9,565 bases of DNA from Acidobacteriota bacterium. GTDB taxonomy: Bacteria > Acidobacteriota > Holophagae > Thermotomaculales > Thermotomaculaceae. The stretch lies in contig QMQE01000092.1 in assembly GCA_003650445.1 (NCBI GenBank), positions 1 through 9,565 on the forward strand, read 5' to 3'. Positions 4,424-9,565 of this stretch are shown in pieces (within the stretch, counting starts at the first letter, position 1; every line of letters starts with the position of its first letter). The notes under the pieces were generated by a model, which made no database searches, was not told the DNA's origin, and saw only the letters and a program-made list of their open reading frames with translations. Position numbers and translations under genes: made by a program.

Positions 4424-6703
4424 TCAATCTTGCCTTTTACTTAAACTTGCCCAGGCCGCAATACCCAGAACAGCCAGCAGAAACAGCAGCGTTATCGGAA
4501 CACCGAGAATCAGGACCAGAAAGCCCCCGGTCAGAAACGCACCCACGGCACCACCACCGTGATCTACCGCGTCCACCCACCCGGCAACGGAAACAAGTGT
4601 ACGGCCTTCCATCGTCATTGCGGCTACGGCAGCAGGGAAAACTATCCCGGTCAGAAACCCGGTTCCCGCCATAATCAAGTAAAACCCGGCGGCGGGTATT
4701 GCTATGCCGGCCCACTCCACCAGAAGAAAAACAGACACAACGGCCATCATCAGAAGCAGGCCTGCTTTCACCAGGAACAAAGGAGAGTCAGGAAAGCGGT
4801 TTTTCCCAATGAATCGGCCAGACCAGAACGCCCCGAGGGGAAGGCCCGTCATGAATAAGCCGATGAGTAACCCCACTTTTCCGTAAACCATCCCCACTGT
4901 GGATTGGAAGGTGTACATGACCACCAGTTCCATTGCCATAGCGGCAAATCCCACAGCCCCGGCCACAAGGAGAACCCTCCCACGACGGCCCTTTGCCAGC
5001 GGCAGGGAAATTGCCCGGAATGCAAGGAGAAACAGGAAAAAGAGCCATGGAGCATGCTGAAGCCATGCCATTACCCGGGCCATCCGGCTGCCACTATACC
5101 ACCCGGTCAGGCGGGCCACCTCGGCACTGAGCACGGGAATCAAGTCGGAATTCAGAATAATATTTCCCGGTTTTGTTGCCAGTGCGTGGCGTAGTTTCCG
5201 GGTACGTTCCACCGGATACATGGAACGGAAAATCAATGAAGGTATCGCCGGTTTCAGCTTGAATCTCCGATACCGTTTCCCCAGAACAATGGGGTCAGCA
5301 GAGATACTGTTTCTTGAGGAAGAAGCAAACAGGACATGGGGGGACTCCGGAGAAATGACAATCTGCGGAAATACCGCGTGAACGGTCCCCACCAGCGTTT
5401 TTGCAGCTGCTCCCAGTTCCCCCGATGTATAGTTCACCGTGGATGCCATTTTCAACGACACCACACCTCCTGGAGAAAGAATTCCGGCTACGTTTCGGAA
5501 AAACTCCACAGTGTAAAAACGGTTCAGCAACGTAGATACCGGTGCCGGCTGATTCAGGTAAACTACATCATATTTCTCCTTGCCCTCACTGGCAAGGTTT
5601 CGGACAAACCGCCTGGCGTCACCGATAATTTCATGAAACCGAACATCCTTTTCGAGCAGTTCAGCATCTTTTCGGTTCAGTCGGTGAAGCAGGGCCACCA
5701 CTTTCGGGTCCAGTACAACCGAATCCAGCCGTGAAACCGGATATCGCAACAGTTCAGTTCCCAGGCCGTCCAGCACGGTCCCCAGCACCAGGACGCGTTT
5801 CGGGACAGGGTGCTGTGCCATCAGGTTTGCCGCCAGTACCTTTTGGCTGGAATCGCCAGGAAATATCAAAGACAGACGGCCTCCTTCAAACAGTTGATAC
5901 TGGCCTCCCTGTTTCCCAACCGCAATATTCTGGAACCTTGAATCGGTAGAAAAAACCAACCTGGTAGAAGAAATCCCTTTCCAGCGCTGCCGGATTGCCC
6001 AGTCTGAAAAGGCCCTGCCCGGTGGGAGCACCAGAAAAAGGTTTGCAACCAGCATCAGCAGGGCAATCCCACGCATCAAATGGGTAGAACCGGCGCGTAG
6101 CAGTAAGGATAAAAAGAGTACCAGGCCGCCCCATCCGAGAATTGCCAGTTCGCCAGCCTTTCCTGCCAGTAGAAAAGTAAAAATCAATGCGCCCACAAAT
6201 GCCCCGGCCCCCTCCACAATGTAAACAAAACTGGCGGAATCAACTACGTTTTCCCCATTCAGGCCGCCGGATAGCTGCACACGGACCGCGACGGGGAAAG
6301 AAAAGCCAACTGTAAACCCGGTTGCAATGAAGGGAAGCGCAGCGAGGAGAAAAACCGGGCCATAGGCCATGGCGGCACCCGGCATCACACCGGAAATCAG
6401 CGGCATCTCCCGAATCCATATCACTCCTGCCACGCTGAAGCCATTCACAAGAAGCAGCATCAGAATCAGGAGATGAACGGGCCGGAAGACCTTCTCGGAA
6501 AATCTGGCTCCTGTCAATGCCCCGGAAAACACGCCGAGAAGCCAATGTCCAAGGCCAATCCCGAACACCAGCTCATTTCCCCATGCCACCACCATCAGTT
6601 CCCGAAGGAGTACGGTCTGTGAAAAGAGCGCAAAAAGGCCCAGTGAAAAAAATACAGGTAGAATTCCGCTTCTTAAACTGTGATTCAATGAGGCAGAGTT
6701 CAT
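4424..6703 (-). CDS. Membrane protein with spermidine-synthase-like domain
   Basis: This is a 759-residue integral membrane protein of the fused MFS/spermidine-synthase type. About six to seven hydrophobic segments (15-228) precede a soluble Rossmann-like domain (about 245-460), and further segments follow (about 552-750). The soluble domain shows the nucleotide-binding strand VLVLGTVLDGLG (304-315), an acidic end of strand 2 at D332 (VLDPKVV), GDARRF (361-366) and NQPAPVSTLLNRFYT (384-398). In true spermidine synthases the last region carries catalytic Asp residues (DxxDP type); here those positions are N384 and A387, so polyamine synthesis is unlikely. The substrate is unknown. The ATG has GGAGG 5 bases upstream and lies 34 bases after the transporter gene, so the two probably form one transcript. 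The C-terminal codons and TGA fall inside a GGTTGA-type repeat run. Confidence 0.85.
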   Translation of the reverse strand: MNSASLNHSLRSGILPVFFSLGLFALFSQTVLLRELMVVAWGNELVFGIGLGHWLLGVFSGALTGARFSEKVFRPVHLLILMLLLVNGFSVAGVIWIREMPLISGVMPGAAMAYGPVFLLAALPFIATGFTVGFSFPVAVRVQLSGGLNGENVVDSASFVYIVEGAGAFVGALIFTFLLAGKAGELAILGWGGLVLFLSLLLRAGSTHLMRGIALLMLVANLFLVLPPGRAFSDWAIRQRWKGISSTRLVFSTDSRFQNIAVGKQGGQYQLFEGGRLSLIFPGDSSQKVLAANLMAQHPVPKRVLVLGTVLDGLGTELLRYPVSRLDSVVLDPKVVALLHRLNRKDAELLEKDVRFHEIIGDARRFVRNLASEGKEKYDVVYLNQPAPVSTLLNRFYTVEFFRNVAGILSPGGVVSLKMASTVNYTSGELGAAAKTLVGTVHAVFPQIVISPESPHVLFASSSRNSISADPIVLGKRYRRFKLKPAIPSLIFRSMYPVERTRKLRHALATKPGNIILNSDLIPVLSAEVARLTGWYSGSRMARVMAWLQHAPWLFFLFLLAFRAISLPLAKGRRGRVLLVAGAVGFAAMAMELVVMYTFQSTVGMVYGKVGLLIGLFMTGLPLGAFWSGRFIGKNRFPDSPLFLVKAGLLLMMAVVSVFLLVEWAGIAIPAAGFYLIMAGTGFLTGIVFPAAVAAMTMEGRTLVSVAGWVDAVDHGGGAVGAFLTGGFLVLILGVPITLLFLLAVLGIAAWASLSKRQD

Positions 6704-6716
6704 CGCCGCCTCCAGT

Positions 6717-6739
6717 GGCCCTTTCGGGCCTTATTTTTT
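6717..6739 (+). terminator. Intrinsic terminator pointing against the operon
   Basis: GGCCC (6717-6721), loop TTTC and GGGCC (6726-6730) form a 5-bp GC stem followed by TTATTTTTT (6731-6739). That is terminator form only when read on the plus strand. No plus-strand gene ends here, so it may stop antisense transcription. On the minus strand it is a GAAA-loop hairpin between the transporter stop and the next ribosome binding site, where it may affect mRNA stability. Confidence 0.5.
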
Positions 6740-8201
6740 AGTGCACGGCTGCGGCCCAGGCCGGAATACTGCTCACGTTGATCCCCCAGAAGTGGGGCAT
6801 CACGTAGAGTACAACCAGAATCGTCAGAACAATTCCAATAACATCCACCCAGATTCCGGCTCTTATCATCTGGGGAATGGTAATTTCCCCGCTGCCGAAA
6901 GCCACCGCATTGGGCGGCGTCGCCACCGGCAGCATGAATGCCAGGGATGAAGAGATGGCCACCGCGAGAATCAGAACATAGGGATGGTACCCCAGAGCAA
7001 CCGCCACGCTGCCGACAATGGGAATCATCAGTGTGGCAGTGGCAGTGTTGGATGTCATCTCCGTTAACGTAATTGTAACCAGAACTACCATAATCACCAC
7101 AATCCCGAGGCTAATCCCGTCCAAGCGGTTAAACTGCAGGGCAATGTATTTGGAAAGACCGGAAACAATGAACCCGTTTGCGAGGGAAAGGCCGCCGCCA
7201 AACAGGATGATGACTCCCCAGGGCAGCTTCAGCGCGGTTTTCCAGTCCAGCAGAAAAATTCCTTTCTTGAAATCCGACGGGATCACAAAGAGAAGCATCG
7301 CTGCTGTCATGGCTATGGTGGCATCATCCAGAAATTTCAGGGCGCTTACATGGATGAAGCCGTGGAAAACCCACGCAAAAACGGCACACAGGCCCACTGC
7401 GAAGATGATCTTCTCCTCTTTTTTCATTTTGCCCAGTTCAGCCAGTTCATTCGTAATAATCTCACGGCCGCCGGGGACGATCTCCCCTTCCATTTTGAAT
7501 ACAAAACGGGTCAAGATAATCCAGCAGGCCGCCATCATCAGAATCGCCACCGGAACCCCCACCGCCATCCACTGAGCAAAGGTAATGGTCTGGCCGTAGA
7601 TCTTGTCCACCATTGCCACCATCACCGTGTTGGGCGGAGTTCCGATAATGGTCGCCATACCTCCGATTGTGGCGGCAAACGCAATGGCCAGCATCAGCGC
7701 TGTCCCGAACGAACCCGAATCGCCTTCCGAACGGGCTTTCTGCACCACTGCCATACCGATGGGCACCATCATCACCGTGGTCGCGGTATTGCTCACCCAC
7801 ATGGAGAGAAAACCCGCAGCAATCATAAAACCCAGAATAATGCGTCCCGGACTGACCCCGACCAGACGAATTGTCTGAAGCGCCACCCGGCGGTGCAATT
7901 CCCAGCGTTCCATGGTAACCGCAATCAGAAAGCCGCCGAGAAAGAGAAAAATCAGGTGATTGGCATAGGGTGCCGCTGCTACTTTGGAGCTGGACACGTG
8001 GAGCAGGGGAAACAACACCAGCGGCAGCAGCGAAGTGGCAGGGATGGGAATTGCCTCTGTAATCCACCATATTGCCATTAGAACCGCAATCGCCGCCACC
8101 TTATGGGCCTCCGGGGGAAAATCCGATGGCCCCGGCAGCAGCAGAATCAACAAAAACAACACCGGTCCCAGAAACAACCCGATACGTTTGCCTGAATTCA
8201 T
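6738..8201 (-). CDS. DASS/SLC13-family sodium:dicarboxylate or sulfate transporter
   Basis: This 487-residue inner-membrane protein belongs to the divalent anion:sodium symporter family (VcINDY, SLC13). It likely imports dicarboxylates such as succinate, or sulfate, with sodium. Features seen are WWITEAIPIPATSLLPLVLF (45-64), and the two repeated SNT motifs that build the sodium and substrate sites at 137-139 and 384-386. Each is followed by a Pro-Pro-Asn element: GTPPNT (187-192) and ATPPNA (427-432). The two halves reflect the family's inverted repeat. Hydrophobic segments run over the whole length, and a hydrophilic stretch lies at about 235-263. The length is normal for bacterial members. 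The ATG is preceded by GGGAGGCAGG. It is the first gene of a two-gene unit and is divergent from the AsmA-like gene. The exact anion cannot be read from the sequence. Confidence 0.92.
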   Translation of the reverse strand: MNSGKRIGLFLGPVLFLLILLLPGPSDFPPEAHKVAAIAVLMAIWWITEAIPIPATSLLPLVLFPLLHVSSSKVAAAPYANHLIFLFLGGFLIAVTMERWELHRRVALQTIRLVGVSPGRIILGFMIAAGFLSMWVSNTATTVMMVPIGMAVVQKARSEGDSGSFGTALMLAIAFAATIGGMATIIGTPPNTVMVAMVDKIYGQTITFAQWMAVGVPVAILMMAACWIILTRFVFKMEGEIVPGGREIITNELAELGKMKKEEKIIFAVGLCAVFAWVFHGFIHVSALKFLDDATIAMTAAMLLFVIPSDFKKGIFLLDWKTALKLPWGVIILFGGGLSLANGFIVSGLSKYIALQFNRLDGISLGIVVIMVVLVTITLTEMTSNTATATLMIPIVGSVAVALGYHPYVLILAVAISSSLAFMLPVATPPNAVAFGSGEITIPQMIRAGIWVDVIGIVLTILVVLYVMPHFWGINVSSIPAWAAAVH

Positions 8202-8262
8202 CCTGCCTCCCTATCTTTCTTAATCAGTAAGCCAACTGTTTTCAATTCAATGAACTGACATT

Positions 8263-8291
8263 ATTGTAGCAGAAAATAGTAACGCCGGGAA
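8263..8291 (-). promoter_or_regulatory. Possible promoter of the transporter gene
   Basis: The minus strand has TACAAT (8268-8263, five of six matches to TATAAT). At a 17-base spacing the -35 hexamer would be TTCCCG (8291-8286), a poor match. The site is about 60 bases upstream of the ATG. It is supported mainly by the -10 box and the divergent layout. Confidence 0.3.
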
Positions 8292-8304
8292 AAGGGTTTT
8301 GCGG

Positions 8305-8325
8305 TATAATTCGATGGAATTCGAA
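8305..8325 (+). promoter_or_regulatory. Perfect -10 box and adjacent inverted repeat before the AsmA-like gene
   Basis: TATAAT at 8305-8310 is a consensus -10 box about 35 bases before the AsmA-like start; no good -35 box lies 16-18 bases upstream. TTCGA (8310-8314) and TCGAA (8321-8325) form an inverted repeat with a 6-base centre over the expected start of transcription. It could be an operator, but a repeat this short could also arise by chance. Confidence 0.4.
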
Positions 8326-8345
8326 ACATACACGGAGGTGTAGAT

Positions 8346-9565
8346 ATGAAGAAAAAACTCCTGATTATCACACTTATCATCCTTCTGGCACTGATTATTG
8401 TCCCCACCATCGCCTACTTCTCATTGAAAAACAAGAACCTGCAAAAGTGGGCATCGGATAGAATTGAATCTTCAACCGGCATTGCGATCGTGGTGGACAA
8501 CTACGACCTGTCCTTCCCGGCACGGGTCCAAGTCCACAACCTGTCGCTTAAAACGCCGGAAGGCGTCCAGGTGCAGGCGAAATCTGTGAACATTCACCTG
8601 TCTATGCTGAAACTCATTACCGGCTCCGTTTTCCTGAAATCTGTCATTATTGATGGAGCAGACATCACTGTACCGCTGGATACCATAAATAAACAGCCCA
8701 AAACAGAACAGGGCAGGAAACACGCCGCCGGGGCTGCTGAAACCAAGCCGGAGCCCCTGCCCCTCGGCCGACTGGAGATTACAAATGCCACCTTCCACAT
8801 TATCCGAAAAGGAGAAGAGACAAAAATTTCCGGGATTAACATCTCCCTTGACCCGGGAAACGGGTTCCGCCTGTCCATGAGCCCCGGTGATCCCGGCAAT
8901 TCATTGAAAGTGACCGGAACCTTTTCAAATGGAAAAGAACTGGAACAGCTCACCGGGAGCCTTTCTATTTCACAAATTCGACCTCTCCTCAAATTGTTGC
9001 CAAAGGGCAGTGTCCCCCTTGAAAAATTAACCGGACAGTCAAAATTTACGTTGAAAAAGAAGGGAGATGGATTCGATTTTCATGGGAACTTTGACTTCCC
9101 CGCCGTCACCGTCAAAATGGATGGCAAACCGCTCTCCTATCCAATGAAAGGAGAAATCAACGGGCAGGCCACCATGGACGGCAGCGAACTCACCCTCACC
9201 AACTCCAGTCTGACGGTTCGATCCTCTACTTTCAAGTTTCAGGGGATCGTTGAACCGGAACCGTCCATTCATTTCACCGGAGATCAATTGAACCTTCAGG
9301 CCCTGACGGAACTGATTCCCCCTTCTCAATCCCCCTTCCCGGAGGGCACCCGTTTTGAAGGTACCGCAAACCTGTCCGGCACCGGTGGCGCAGATGGAGT
9401 ATCTGCGGACCTGTTACTCTCCAAAGACCGGGTCACGGTGAGCGGAATGCCGCCGCTGGAACTGGCAGGAAAACTGCGTGTCACGGAGAAACAGATCCGG
9501 ATTATCAGTTTGCTCCTGAACAATCCCCGGACCGATGTAACCATCAGCGGCACCATTGACCAGTA
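8346..9565 (+). CDS. AsmA-like envelope protein, 3' end beyond window
   Basis: An open frame of 406 codons runs to the window edge without a stop. Residues 4-26 form one N-terminal membrane segment, followed by the AsmA-type start: an SSTG motif (42-45), then LSFPARVQVHNLSLKTPEG (55-73), and VFLKSVIIDGADITVP (95-110), where family members typically describe layer-like beta strands. A polar linker rich in Lys, Glu, Pro and Ala spans about 113-138, and repeated beta-strand-like segments with TG or SG turns follow. AsmA-family proteins are anchored in the inner membrane and reach into the periplasm; several are linked to phospholipid transport to the outer membrane. GGAGGTG (8334-8340) lies at good distance before the ATG. 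The assignment rests on the N-terminal pattern and overall style; the size and C-terminal domain cannot be seen. Confidence 0.75.
   Translation, partial: MKKKLLIITLIILLALIIVPTIAYFSLKNKNLQKWASDRIESSTGIAIVVDNYDLSFPARVQVHNLSLKTPEGVQVQAKSVNIHLSMLKLITGSVFLKSVIIDGADITVPLDTINKQPKTEQGRKHAAGAAETKPEPLPLGRLEITNATFHIIRKGEETKISGINISLDPGNGFRLSMSPGDPGNSLKVTGTFSNGKELEQLTGSLSISQIRPLLKLLPKGSVPLEKLTGQSKFTLKKKGDGFDFHGNFDFPAVTVKMDGKPLSYPMKGEINGQATMDGSELTLTNSSLTVRSSTFKFQGIVEPEPSIHFTGDQLNLQALTELIPPSQSPFPEGTRFEGTANLSGTGGADGVSADLLLSKDRVTVSGMPPLELAGKLRVTEKQIRIISLLLNNPRTDVTISGTIDQ

Noticed and set aside
7350..8081. 243-codon plus-strand open frame inside the transporter gene
   Set aside because: Its product is rich in His, Arg and Gln with no domain pattern, and it lies wholly antisense to a clear membrane transporter. 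It is a shadow of that gene's codon pattern.

Overview
The window is a stretch of bacterial chromosome with moderate GC content. It holds five complete genes on the minus strand and one 3'-truncated gene on the plus strand. The organism is probably a Gram-negative (diderm) bacterium: the plus-strand gene is an AsmA-like envelope protein, two proteins carry twin-arginine (Tat) signals and a third has a Sec signal peptide. The gene families and the repeat-filled intergenic DNA would fit an environmental lineage such as Desulfobacterota, Acidobacteriota or Aminicenantota. That placement is a guess; no marker gene is present. I see no rRNA, tRNA, CRISPR, transposon or phage gene.

Layout from right to left along the minus strand. 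A divergent promoter region (about 8202-8345) separates the AsmA-like gene (plus, 8346 to the window edge) from a two-gene minus-strand unit: a DASS/SLC13-type sodium:anion transporter (8201-6738), then a 759-residue integral membrane protein with a spermidine-synthase-like domain between two membrane halves (6703-4424). After a 544-base gap packed with short repeats, and with a plausible sigma-70 promoter at 4078-4050, comes a tightly coupled three-gene operon: an AmrB-AmrA fusion (Memo domain plus AMMECR1 domain, 3879-2356), a DUF362 protein (2359-1376) and the radical SAM enzyme AmrS (1395-280). The genes overlap by 4 and 20 bases. The left end (1-279) is non-coding and filled with a different family of 9-base-period repeats.

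The most interesting unit is the AmmeMemoRadiSam operon. All three products start with export signals: Sec for the Memo-AMMECR1 fusion, Tat for DUF362 and Tat for the radical SAM enzyme. Read literally, the whole system would work outside the cytoplasm. That is hard to reconcile with radical SAM chemistry, which needs S-adenosylmethionine and a low-potential electron donor. The function of the AmmeMemoRadiSam system is not established, so this topology and the DUF362 partner are useful clues. The two intergenic gaps are also notable: hexamer runs, 9-mer runs and a dispersed quasi-palindromic motif around GGCC account for most of their sequence.
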